From an uncultured Collinsella sp. (GTDB lineage Bacteria; Actinomycetota; Coriobacteriia; Coriobacteriales; Coriobacteriaceae), in assembly GCA_902479135.1 (NCBI GenBank), contig CABSNU010000008.1:11731-75730 (forward strand): a DNA stretch of 64,000 nt. The letters are read 5' to 3'. Within the stretch, counting starts at the first letter, position 1. The number at the start of each line of letters is the position of its first letter. Positions 34,077 to 42,045 of the stretch are shown here, piece by piece. The notes beneath the pieces were generated by a model that did no database searches, had not been told where the DNA came from, and saw only the letters and a list, made by a program, of their open reading frames with translations. The translations under genes were made by a program, and so were the position numbers.

Positions 34077-37076
34077 CTATTTCTTAAGAAGGTACGAATA
34101 GTTGTCGCGCACGGCCCTGATGGTCAGGCGGACGGCCTCGGGAAGACCGGTGTTGACGGCATCGACCGAGACGGTGCGGACCGTGCCGGCGACGCGGACT
34201 TTAAAGTGGTCCTCGTCCACAGCCAGGAAGCCCTCGTTCTCGGAGTTCTCCATGTCCTGCTCGCTCCAGAACAGGGTGAGCTTGTCCTTATAGGGACGAC
34301 CCTCCTGGTAGGGGCAGAACACGGCGCAGTTGCCGCACTCGTTGCACATGCCGTCGACATGTACCACCTGATGCTTGGCCAGGCCCGGCACTTTTATTGC
34401 CACGTTGGCGCGGTTGGGGCACACATCGCAGCAGACCTCGCACACCGAGCCGCAGCCCAGGCAGCGAGTCTTGGTGCAGTTGCGCTTGTCACGGCACAGC
34501 GACCCCTTGCGCTCGTAGCAGGTGTCCTCGCGACCGGCCTGCTCGTTGCAGTCGACATACTTGTTAAAGTCCACGCCGGCGATGGCGCGGGCGACTTCGG
34601 CGGCGTCGGCAATAGCCTCGACCACGGTGGCAGGACCGCGACGGCAGTCGCCTGCAGCCCAAACGCCCTCGACGCCGGTGGAGGTGGCGGCAAGGCGGCC
34701 GCGACGGTCGTGCTCGACGCCCGCGGCGTCGTACAGGCTGGCATCGATGCCCTCGCCCACGGCGCAAATCACCGTGGTGGCAGGAAGCTCGACGGTCTCG
34801 CCCGTGGCGACGGGGCTGCGACGGCCGCTTGCATCCGGCTCGCCAAGTTCCATGACGTCGCAGGTCAGCACGGCGCCGTTGAGCGCCTTGGGCGCCAGCA
34901 GCTCGCAGAACTCAACGCCGTCGGCAAGAGCAAAATCGAGCTCTTCCTCGTCGGCGGGCATCTGCTTCTTGGTGCGGCGATACACCAGGCGCACGTTCTT
35001 CACGCCAGTCAGGCGCTTGGCCACGCGGGCCGCGTCCATAGCGGTATTGCCGGCGCCGATGACCACGACATCCTCGCCCAGCTCGAGTTTCTCGCCCTTC
35101 TTGGCGGCCTCGAGGAACTCCAGCACGTCGAGCTCGGCACCCTCGCCCAGGCCCGCAGAGCCGGGCATCCAGGCACCGGTGGCCACGACCACGTCGGTAA
35201 AGCCCTGGGCCTTGAGCTCGTCAATGGACTCCACGCGAGCGTTGAGCTGAACCTTGGCGCCAAAGGCCAGGCAGAGCTCGGCGTCGTGGGAGATATCGTC
35301 GCTCGCGATACGGAACTCGGGGATCACGTGACGGACCACGCCGCCGAGAGAGTCGCGGGCCTCGAAGATAGTGACGGGCACGCCGGCGCGCGTCAGGAAG
35401 AACGCCGTCGCCAGACCGGCCGGGCCGCCGCCGATAACGGCAACGTTGCGCTCGGCGTCGTTGGCAATGGCCTGGGCGCGCAGCTTGGGCAGCACGGCGG
35501 TCATGGCCTCGCGGGCGGCCTTGAGCTTGCTGGCGCGAATCTGGGCGCCCTCGGGCTCGTAGAATGCACGCTCGCAGGCACGGCCGCAGGGATGCGGGCA
35601 GATGGTACCGGTAATGAACGGCAGGGCGTTGCGCTCGATGATGATGTTGAGCGCGTCCTCGTAGCGGCCCTCGTCAACAGCCGCCAGATAGGCAGGGATA
35701 TCCTGCTGGATGGGGCAGCTCGTACGGCACGGCGTGGTAAAGCAGTCGGAAAGCGGGCTCTTGCCAGCGACCTTGCGGTCGGGCAGCGGACGCAGCGGCT
35801 TCTTGTAGAGCGGGTTGGTGAGTGAGTCGGTCTGGATCGCGGTCACGGCCTCGAGAGAGACGCCCGCGAACGGCTTGCCGTCCAGATCGGTAAACTTGCC
35901 GGCCATCTGGCTAAAGCGCTCGTAGCCACCGGGCTTGAGCACGTCGGTCGCCAGGGTGACGGGCCAAATGCCGGCATCGTACAGGGCGCGGATGTTGTAG
36001 ACCGTGGCGCCGCCGGAGTAGCTGATGCGCAGCTTGCCATCGAACTGCTCGGTAATGCGACGGGCGGCCTCGATGGTCAGTGAGAACAGCGAACGGCCCG
36101 ACATGTACATCTCGGTGGAGGGCAGCTCGTTTCTCGTCACGTCGACGGGGAACGTGTTGGTCAGCTTGACGCCAAACTCCAGGCCGCGCTCGGCGCACAG
36201 GGCAATCAGGCGCTCGAACATGGGCACGGCGTCAGCCCACTGCAGGTCCTCGCGGAAGTGCGTATCGTCGAAGACGATGTAGTCAAAGCCCAGCTCGTTC
36301 AGACGCTGGCGGGCAAACTCATAGCCCAGCAGCGTGGGGTTGCACTTGATGTAGGTGTTGAGGCCCTTCTCGGTGATCAAATAGGTCGCGATGCGCTCGA
36401 TCTCCGCCGGCGGGCAGCCATGCAGCGTGGACTCGGTGATGGAGTTGGAGACGCGCGCCGGGATGGACTCGACAAACGCGGCATCGACATGCTCAAACTT
36501 GTCCAGGTTAGCGAGCGCCCACGTGCGGCACTCGTTCCAGACGTCGGAGCCGCTAGCGTCCTTCATGCCCTCGATGTAGGCGTCGACCTTGGGGCTCTTG
36601 ATGCCCTCGAGGTCATAGCCCACGGACATGTTGAAGACAAAGCCGTCCGGGCTACCCAGACCGTACTCGCGAGCGATCAGGTGGCAGGCAAACCATGCCT
36701 TCACGTACTCGGCAAAGGCCTGCGGAACCTCGAGCTCGGTCGACCACTCGCAGTTGTAGCACTCGTCCTGCGCCACGATGCAGGGCTTGTTCACACACTT
36801 GGAGAGCTCCTCGCCGTCCATAACCTGAACGGTCTTGAGCTCAAAGAAGCGGGAACCAGCCACATAGGATGCCACGATGTTCTGGGCAAGCTGCGTATTG
36901 GGACCGGCGGCCGGGCCAAACGGGGTCTCGATGCGCTCGTCAAAAATGGGAAGCGCGCCCTCCTGGTTGGTCGTGACCATCTTACGCACGCCAAAGATGG
37001 CGTCCTGGGTCTTGTGCTCCTCGATGATCCAGTTCATCAGCTGCGAAAACGGGATCGGCCTCATGATGTCGCTCAT
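34077..37076 (-). CDS. ygfK: YgfK, multi-domain flavin/iron-sulfur oxidoreductase of purine cluster
   Basis: A 999-aa protein annotated in databases as putative selenate reductase subunit YgfK. Residues 1 to about 420 resemble a dihydroorotate-dehydrogenase-type barrel. A GltD-like part follows with an FeS region (CRTSCPIQQDIPAYL, CPHPCGRACE) and two nucleotide folds (VAVIGGGPAGLATAFFLTRAG near 575, DVVVIGAGNTAMDAARVAKR near 700). The end has ferredoxin-type motifs (CLGCGSVCEVCCDVCP, CNECGNCAVFCP). It probably moves electrons between NAD(P)H and ferredoxin or reduces a purine intermediate. The ATG at 37074-37076 follows GAGAGGAG by 6 bp; a longer reading frame upstream is not a gene. Confidence 0.9.
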   Translation of the reverse strand: MSDIMRPIPFSQLMNWIIEEHKTQDAIFGVRKMVTTNQEGALPIFDERIETPFGPAAGPNTQLAQNIVASYVAGSRFFELKTVQVMDGEELSKCVNKPCIVAQDECYNCEWSTELEVPQAFAEYVKAWFACHLIAREYGLGSPDGFVFNMSVGYDLEGIKSPKVDAYIEGMKDASGSDVWNECRTWALANLDKFEHVDAAFVESIPARVSNSITESTLHGCPPAEIERIATYLITEKGLNTYIKCNPTLLGYEFARQRLNELGFDYIVFDDTHFREDLQWADAVPMFERLIALCAERGLEFGVKLTNTFPVDVTRNELPSTEMYMSGRSLFSLTIEAARRITEQFDGKLRISYSGGATVYNIRALYDAGIWPVTLATDVLKPGGYERFSQMAGKFTDLDGKPFAGVSLEAVTAIQTDSLTNPLYKKPLRPLPDRKVAGKSPLSDCFTTPCRTSCPIQQDIPAYLAAVDEGRYEDALNIIIERNALPFITGTICPHPCGRACERAFYEPEGAQIRASKLKAAREAMTAVLPKLRAQAIANDAERNVAVIGGGPAGLATAFFLTRAGVPVTIFEARDSLGGVVRHVIPEFRIASDDISHDAELCLAFGAKVQLNARVESIDELKAQGFTDVVVATGAWMPGSAGLGEGAELDVLEFLEAAKKGEKLELGEDVVVIGAGNTAMDAARVAKRLTGVKNVRLVYRRTKKQMPADEEELDFALADGVEFCELLAPKALNGAVLTCDVMELGEPDASGRRSPVATGETVELPATTVICAVGEGIDASLYDAAGVEHDRRGRLAATSTGVEGVWAAGDCRRGPATVVEAIADAAEVARAIAGVDFNKYVDCNEQAGREDTCYERKGSLCRDKRNCTKTRCLGCGSVCEVCCDVCPNRANVAIKVPGLAKHQVVHVDGMCNECGNCAVFCPYQEGRPYKDKLTLFWSEQDMENSENEGFLAVDEDHFKVRVAGTVRTVSVDAVNTGLPEAVRLTIRAVRDNYSYLLKK

Positions 37077-37150
37077 AATGAGCTCCTCTCTGTAACGCCC
37101 GGCGAGACCGCGCGGCGGGCGCAAATACGGTGTAGCGCTAGCACAGCGCC

Positions 37151-37209
37151 GGCGACCCCGCGGAGGTCGCCTATACGCGCGTCGGATGCGGCGAAACATC
37201 CGACGCGCG
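37151..37209 (-). other. Tandem hairpins between ssnA and ygfK
   Basis: CGCGCGTCGGATG (37176-37188) and CATCCGACGCGCG (37197-37209) form a perfect 13-bp stem with an 8-base loop. A second stem, GGCGACC with GGTCGCC, lies at about 37151-37170. Both sit in the 148-bp gap between ssnA and ygfK. There is no T-run, so processing or attenuation is more likely than full termination. Confidence 0.6.
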
Positions 37210-37224
37210 CGAATCTACTTGTAA

Positions 37225-38580
37225 TTAGTAGGCGCGATCGTTGAGCGTGCTCCAAAGCTTCTTGGACTCGGCCATGGTCCACGCGTTGATCTTTTCCTCA
37301 TCAATCCCAACGAACTCACGATCCTTGTACAGGACGCGGCCGTTGATGATGGTGGTGCGGCAGTTTTTACCCATCATGCCAAAGAGCATGTGGCCGTCGA
37401 TGTTCTCCTCGCTCAGCGGCGTAAAGGGCTTGTAGTCCATGACGATGACGTCGGCGGCAGCACCGGCCTCGAGTACGCCGAGCTTGCGATCAAAGTACTT
37501 GCTCGCCATCTTGGCGTTGTTCTCGAACAGCATGGTCATGGCCTCGCACCAGCCCACGTTGGGCATGGCGGCGTTGTGGCGCTGAATGATCAGGAAGACC
37601 TTAAGGCTCTCGAGCATATCGTGGGTGTAGGCGTCGGTGCCCATGCACACGGGGATACCGCGGCGGAAGAACTCGAGCACGGGGGCGCAGCCCACGGCGT
37701 TGCCCATATTGGATTCGGGGTTGTTGACGAGCCAGGTGCCGGACTCCTTAACGATATCCATCTCGGCGGGCGTCACGTGGATGCAGTGGCCGAGCATGGT
37801 GTCGGGACCCAGCAGGTTGTGCTGCAGCAGGCGCTCGACGGGGCTGATGCCGCCGCGGTTGAGGCGGGAGTCCCACACGTCATTCATGCCCTCACACACA
37901 TGGATGTGGAAGCCGGTCAGGCCATTGTTGGCCTCGGCCATCTTATCCATGGTCTCGTCCGAAAGCGTAAAGGTGGCATGTCCGCCAAACATGGCGGCGA
38001 TCATGTGGTTGTCGTTATCGCGACGCTCCTTGGCGGCCCACTGGGCAAACTCGGCGTTCTCGGCAATGGCCTGGTCGCATTTTTCCTGGCCGCGGCGGTC
38101 GGAGACCTCGTAGCACAGGCACGAACGCATGCCCAGCTCCTGAGCTGCATCCTTAATGGTAAAGAGGCTTCCCGGGATCTCGCAGAAGCTCGCATGGTGA
38201 TCGAAGATCGTGGTGACGCCATCGCGGATGGAGTCAAGAATCGTGGCATAGGCGCTGGCCTTGGTGCCGTCGAGCGTCAGGTTGTCATCGATCTTCCACC
38301 ACTGCTGCTCAAGATTCTCCAGGAAGTTGGTGGGGTTGCAACCCTTAATGGCAAGGCCGCGGGCCAGACCCGAGTAGATGTGGGTGTGGCAATTGATGAG
38401 TCCGGGCATGATGAGGTTGCCCTGGGCGTCGACGTACTCGGCATCCGGGTACTTGGCCTTGAGCTCGCACTCGGGGCCCACTTCGACGATCATATCTCCG
38501 TCAATGGCGACCGCACCGTTTGGAATGAATGGGGTCTGAGCGTTGCGAGTAAAGACGGAACCGTTAGCGACCAGAAGCAT
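37225..38580 (-). CDS. ssnA: SsnA-type amidohydrolase/aminohydrolase
   Basis: A 451-aa metal-dependent amidohydrolase related to chlorohydrolases and guanine deaminases. Ligand segments visible are LINCHTHIYSGLARG, FHIHVCEGMND, GHCIHVTP and GTDAYTHD. In purine clusters SsnA is proposed to deaminate or open a purine-derived ring. Start is the ATG at 38578-38580 with AAGGGAG 5 bp upstream. It lies between the permease and ygfK, 195 bp after the former. Confidence 0.9.
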   Translation of the reverse strand: MLLVANGSVFTRNAQTPFIPNGAVAIDGDMIVEVGPECELKAKYPDAEYVDAQGNLIMPGLINCHTHIYSGLARGLAIKGCNPTNFLENLEQQWWKIDDNLTLDGTKASAYATILDSIRDGVTTIFDHHASFCEIPGSLFTIKDAAQELGMRSCLCYEVSDRRGQEKCDQAIAENAEFAQWAAKERRDNDNHMIAAMFGGHATFTLSDETMDKMAEANNGLTGFHIHVCEGMNDVWDSRLNRGGISPVERLLQHNLLGPDTMLGHCIHVTPAEMDIVKESGTWLVNNPESNMGNAVGCAPVLEFFRRGIPVCMGTDAYTHDMLESLKVFLIIQRHNAAMPNVGWCEAMTMLFENNAKMASKYFDRKLGVLEAGAAADVIVMDYKPFTPLSEENIDGHMLFGMMGKNCRTTIINGRVLYKDREFVGIDEEKINAWTMAESKKLWSTLNDRAY

Positions 38581-38727
38581 AAATGCTCCCTTCAACATCA
38601 GGGGCGGGGTTTGACACCTCTGACATAGCGGAGTGCGAAGCGCCGGCCTACACCGGAAACGGGCCCTCTCCCGTCAACGCTTCACCAAAGGGGCAAACCC
38701 TTTGAAGTGCGGCTTGGCGCCGCATGA

Positions 38728-38759
38728 CGTCGGCGGACGAGGCGATGCGCCCGCCGACG
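38728..38759 (-). other. Hairpin between the purine permease and ssnA
   Basis: CGTCGGCGG (38728-38736) and CCGCCGACG (38751-38759) form a perfect 9-bp stem with a 14-base loop, 16 bp beyond the permease stop. No T-run on the minus strand. Confidence 0.5.
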
Positions 38760-38775
38760 AATAGCACCGAATTGG

Positions 38776-40170
38776 TTACTTCTTGCTCTCGGGCAAGACC
38801 AGATCCACGGCAGCGTCCTTGGCAGCATCGATGTGCTGAGCCACGACCGGCGTCTGCGGAAGGATCAGGTTAAGGACAATGGCCATGATGGCGGTGGGGG
38901 TCACGGCATTGGAGCCGATGACGGTGGACACCCAGGCGGGCATACCCTCGCCGGCAAGGCAACCGCTGGCCATCCAGATACCCAGGCCAAAGACGACGGA
39001 GGTACCGACGATGGTGGTAGTGCGCTGCGTGAGGCCCTCGCGGGTGAACATGCGCACGCCGTTCATGGTGATGGTGCCAAAGACGCCGACGGTCGCGCCG
39101 CCGATGACGGGCTGCGGGATAGCGGAAAGGACGGCAGAGAGCTGCGGGAACAAACCAGCGATGGCAAAGACGGCCGCGATGATCACAAAGACCCACTTGT
39201 TGACGACCTTGTTGGAGCAGATGATGCCCACGTTCTGGCCAAGGGCGCTGGTGGGAAGACCGCCCAGCAGGCCGCCGATCATAGAGGTGAGGCCCTGGGA
39301 CACGATAGCGCCGGAGAGCTCGCGCTCGGTGGGCATACGGTCGATGGAGCCCAGGCAGGCGGCGGAGACGTCGCCGATAACCTGAATGGCGACCATGGGG
39401 AACACGACGGCGAGGGTAATGCAGACCTCGGGATCAAACTCGAGCGCGTAGGGCATGAGCTTGGGAAGCGCGAAGACCTGGGCGGTAGCGACGCTGGAGA
39501 AGTCGATCATGCCAAAGGGGATGGAGACAATCATGCCGACGATCATGCCAAAGAATACGGAGCCCAGCTTGAGCGTGCCCTTGCCAAAGTTGGCGAGCGC
39601 AAAGACCACGGCGAAGGTGATAAGAGCGACGCACCATGCCTGCGGGGTGCCCCACAGCGGCGTGCCCATGCCACCGGCCATGTACTTGACGGCCGTGGGA
39701 TAGAGAGAGACGCCAATGGAGAAGATGACCGTACCGGTCACGACGGGCGGGAACAGCCACTTGATCTTGCTGTAGGCCAGACCAAAGAGGACCGCGACGG
39801 CGCCGCCGACGATCTCGCCTCCCAACAGCGCGCCAAAGCTAAAGCCCGAGGCGCCCATGGCCTGCAGGGCCGGGAGGAACGCGAACGAAACGCCCATGAC
39901 GATGGGCAGGCCGCCGCCGATGCGACGGAAGGGAGCGAAAGCCTGAAGGGCCGTGTCGATCGCCGAAAGAATGAGCGCGACCTGAATGATATCGGTGCTC
40001 TGCTGGCTATTAAAGCCGTAGACGCCGGCCATGATGACAGCCGGGGTAATGATACCGGCAAACGATGCCAGTACGTGCTGAAGGGCACACGGGATCATTT
40101 CCTTAACGGGAGGCATGCCTTCGCGAGTGAACAGGGCTTCAGTGCCGTTCGTAACCGTCTCCTGGGTCAT
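38776..40170 (-). CDS. NCS2-family purine permease, likely urate/xanthine
   Basis: A 464-aa transporter with 14 predicted membrane segments. The substrate-site motif is SALGQNVGIICS; Gln-Asn at this position is typical of xanthine/urate members (XanQ, UacT) while uracil transporters have Glu-Asn. The N-terminal QHVLASFAGIITPAV is also a family marker. It would bring purines in by proton symport. It is the first gene of the right purine operon. Ribosome-binding site is weak (GGTGG). The gene name is left empty because urate versus xanthine cannot be decided. Confidence 0.88.
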   Translation of the reverse strand: MTQETVTNGTEALFTREGMPPVKEMIPCALQHVLASFAGIITPAVIMAGVYGFNSQQSTDIIQVALILSAIDTALQAFAPFRRIGGGLPIVMGVSFAFLPALQAMGASGFSFGALLGGEIVGGAVAVLFGLAYSKIKWLFPPVVTGTVIFSIGVSLYPTAVKYMAGGMGTPLWGTPQAWCVALITFAVVFALANFGKGTLKLGSVFFGMIVGMIVSIPFGMIDFSSVATAQVFALPKLMPYALEFDPEVCITLAVVFPMVAIQVIGDVSAACLGSIDRMPTERELSGAIVSQGLTSMIGGLLGGLPTSALGQNVGIICSNKVVNKWVFVIIAAVFAIAGLFPQLSAVLSAIPQPVIGGATVGVFGTITMNGVRMFTREGLTQRTTTIVGTSVVFGLGIWMASGCLAGEGMPAWVSTVIGSNAVTPTAIMAIVLNLILPQTPVVAQHIDAAKDAAVDLVLPESKK

Positions 40171-40522
40171 TTGACCACCAATCCTCGAAATAGTTGTTTT
40201 CGCATCTAACGCTCTATTGTGACGCAGTGCGGGGTTGAGGTTGTGCCTTCGTTGGATATCGTATTAAAGATGGTTCTCATTCTCAATAATAATTTTTTGT
40301 TATCAGACTATTCTTAAGCTGAAATAACTCGTTTCCGCAGGTCAGGAATGTGTCTGGTCTAAATAACATCTTACTTTTCTTTTGGTCGACCGTTTACCGC
40401 CAAAATCATACCGTTCGTCTGCATTACGCAATGTACCTGCGGATATACGAGATGATGAGCAGCGTGTTACCATGAGAAAAAATTGTTATGAACATTTCCG
40501 ATTTCACCCAAAGGAGTTACCC
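40171..40522. promoter_or_regulatory. Divergent control region between the permease and the second PAS regulator
   Basis: A 352-bp AT-rich gap. It holds a candidate promoter for the permease (40258-40286). The AACAAANNGTTTGTT palindrome seen at the left operon was searched for and is not present; the nearest resemblance is TTTTTTGTTAT at about 40294. So the two regulators probably have different targets or a looser site. AAAGGAG before the GTG at 40523 marks the regulator start. Confidence 0.5.
40258..40286 (-). promoter_or_regulatory. Candidate promoter of the right purine operon
   Basis: On the minus strand TTGAGA (40281-40286), 17 bp, TACGAT (40258-40263), about 90 bp upstream of the permease start. 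The -35 matches 5 of 6 and the -10 matches 4 of 6 consensus bases. Confidence 0.45.
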
Positions 40523-41179
40523 GTGAACGAGACCGTACGCCGCTTTTTGCCGATGGTCGATTTCTTGGAGCAGATACTCGGTAAGAACAGCGAGATCGTG
40601 CTGCACGATTTCTCGGATCCCGACCACGCCATCGTCGATATTCGCAACGGCATCGTGAGTGGCCGCAAGGTCGGCGGTCCCGCCACCGATCTGGCGCTCA
40701 AGATCATGCACGACCCCAAGTATCGCGACCTGCCGTTTATTACGGGCTACGAGGGCCGCGGCGCCGGAGGCAAGACGCTGGAGTCCGCGACGTTCTTTAT
40801 CCGCGAGGATGACGAGATCGTCGGTATGCTCTGCGTCAACACCGACCTCTCGACCGTACGCTCCATCAACGCCATGGCGCAGCAGCTCATGGCGTGCTTC
40901 GACGCAGCGCCGACGCGCACGGAGCCCGCCCCTATCGAGGTCGAAAGCCTTTCGGAGTCCACCCAGGAGCTCATCGACCGCAGCATTGCCGAGTTGCTGA
41001 GCGCGCGCGGGCTGGATGTAGCGTCGCTTGGTCAGAGCGACCGCGTGGACGTCATTCGCCACCTCAACGGCAACGGGGTGTTCATGCTCAAGGGCGCTGT
41101 GGCCTGCGCCGCCACCGCGCTGGGCATCTCGGAGCCCAGCGTCTACCGCTACCTGCAAAAAGTCCGCAAGGATGGCTAA
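40523..41179 (+). CDS. YheO/DauR-type PAS-HTH transcriptional regulator, right copy
   Basis: A 218-aa paralogue of the regulator at 20418. The YheO-like PAS domain covers residues 1 to about 125 (LGKNSEIVLHDFSDPDHAIV, ESATFFIREDDEIVGMLCVN). The HTH is at the C-terminus (ATALGISEPSVYRYLQKVRK). Start is GTG at 40523-40525, 6 bp after AAAGGAG; the reading frame continues upstream without a better site. It is divergent from the permease operon and followed by a strong bidirectional terminator. Confidence 0.87.
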   Translation: MNETVRRFLPMVDFLEQILGKNSEIVLHDFSDPDHAIVDIRNGIVSGRKVGGPATDLALKIMHDPKYRDLPFITGYEGRGAGGKTLESATFFIREDDEIVGMLCVNTDLSTVRSINAMAQQLMACFDAAPTRTEPAPIEVESLSESTQELIDRSIAELLSARGLDVASLGQSDRVDVIRHLNGNGVFMLKGAVACAATALGISEPSVYRYLQKVRKDG

Positions 41180-41223
41180 CGAGCAAAATGGAGCGCGGCT
41201 CCACAAGCGATTCGTCACTTGAC

Positions 41224-41262
41224 AAAAGACCCTGCAGCTCGCACGCGCTGCAGGGTCTTTTT
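41224..41262. terminator. Bidirectional Rho-independent terminator
   Basis: AAAAGACCCTGCAGC (41224-41238) and GCTGCAGGGTCTTTT (41247-41261) form a perfect 15-bp stem with an 8-base loop and U-tracts on both strands. It lies between the convergent regulator (+) and ridA (-). Confidence 0.9.
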
Positions 41263-41291
41263 GCATGTCATGTTTAGTTGTGGCCAACGCC

Positions 41292-41669
41292 TTAGAGAGC
41301 GGCGACGACCTCGATCTCGACCAGACCGCCAGCCGGAAGAGCGGCAACCTGGAAAGCGCTGCGCGCGGGGAACGGGGCCTCGAACTTGGAGGCGTAGATC
41401 TCGTTTACGGCAGCGAAGTCGGCAATGTCAGCCAGGTAGACTGTGGTCTTGACGACATCGGCAAAGGTGGCGCCGGCAGCGGTCAGCAGGGCCTCGACGT
41501 TAGCAAGGGACTGCTTGGCCTGGGCCTCGACGCCCTCGGGCATCTTGCCAGTTGCGGGATCGATGCCCAGCTGGCCGGACAGGAACACCATGTTGCCGGT
41601 CTGGATACCAGGGGAATACGGGCCGATGGCTGCGGGTGCGTTATCGGAAGACACGACGGTCTTGCTCAT
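41292..41669 (-). CDS. ridA: RidA-family enamine/imine deaminase
   Basis: A 125-aa RidA/YjgF protein, a trimeric hydrolase of 2-aminoacrylate and related imines. Family segments are IGPYSPGIQTGNMVFLSGQ, TVYLADIADFAAVNEIY and ARSAFQVAALPAGGLVEIE, the last with the conserved Arg. ATG at 41667-41669 follows AAGGAG by 6 bp; the frame stays open for a further 480 bp upstream but has no gene features. YgeX in this window makes aminoacrylate, so RidA could clear it. Confidence 0.93.
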   Translation of the reverse strand: MSKTVVSSDNAPAAIGPYSPGIQTGNMVFLSGQLGIDPATGKMPEGVEAQAKQSLANVEALLTAAGATFADVVKTTVYLADIADFAAVNEIYASKFEAPFPARSAFQVAALPAGGLVEIEVVAAL

Positions 41670-42045
41670 GTTTTTCTCCTTACAAGTAAAAGGGAACGGG
41701 AGCGCGGCGTTCACACCGGGAGGCACAGTTCGGTCTGAACACCGCGCTTGATTGGGATAGTAGGGGATGAGTTTGCCCGATGCAAGATAATTATCACCAT
41801 GCGAGAATATTTTATCGACCAACGGCGCTTGTCGGCCGCTGAACGGCATGACCGGACGGTGAAGCTCAAAATGATCCGTTTTCCTCCGTCCCCATCGGAT
41901 CAGGTGATCCATAGGGGACGGAGGAAAACGGATCATTTTTGCTACAAGGGCTGCTGAAGACTTTATCCTGCTTGGACTGCGGGCATCGTCCGCCGCGACG
42001 GCCCCACTATACTTTTGGGTATCTGAGCATTTTGAAAGGCAGGAT
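41670..42045. other. Intergenic region with a long perfect palindrome
   Basis: A 376-bp divergent gap between ridA (-) and the U32 gene (+). Its main feature is the 26-bp-arm palindrome at 41868-41939. Upstream of the U32 start a ribosome-binding site GAAAGGCAGGAT is clear. No gene is supported. Confidence 0.65.
41868..41939. repeat. Perfect 26-bp inverted repeat
   Basis: Left arm 41868-41893 begins AAAATGATCCGTTTTCCTCC; the right arm 41914-41939 is its exact complement and is followed by T. The 20-base centre holds a second small inverted repeat (GGATCAGGTGATCC). It lies between divergent genes, so neither transcript needs it as a terminator. Confidence 0.88.

Noticed and set aside
37077..37199. 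Upstream extension of the ygfK frame
   Set aside because: Arg-rich translation through intercistronic hairpins; the family start MSDIMRPIPFSQL follows GAGAGGAG.
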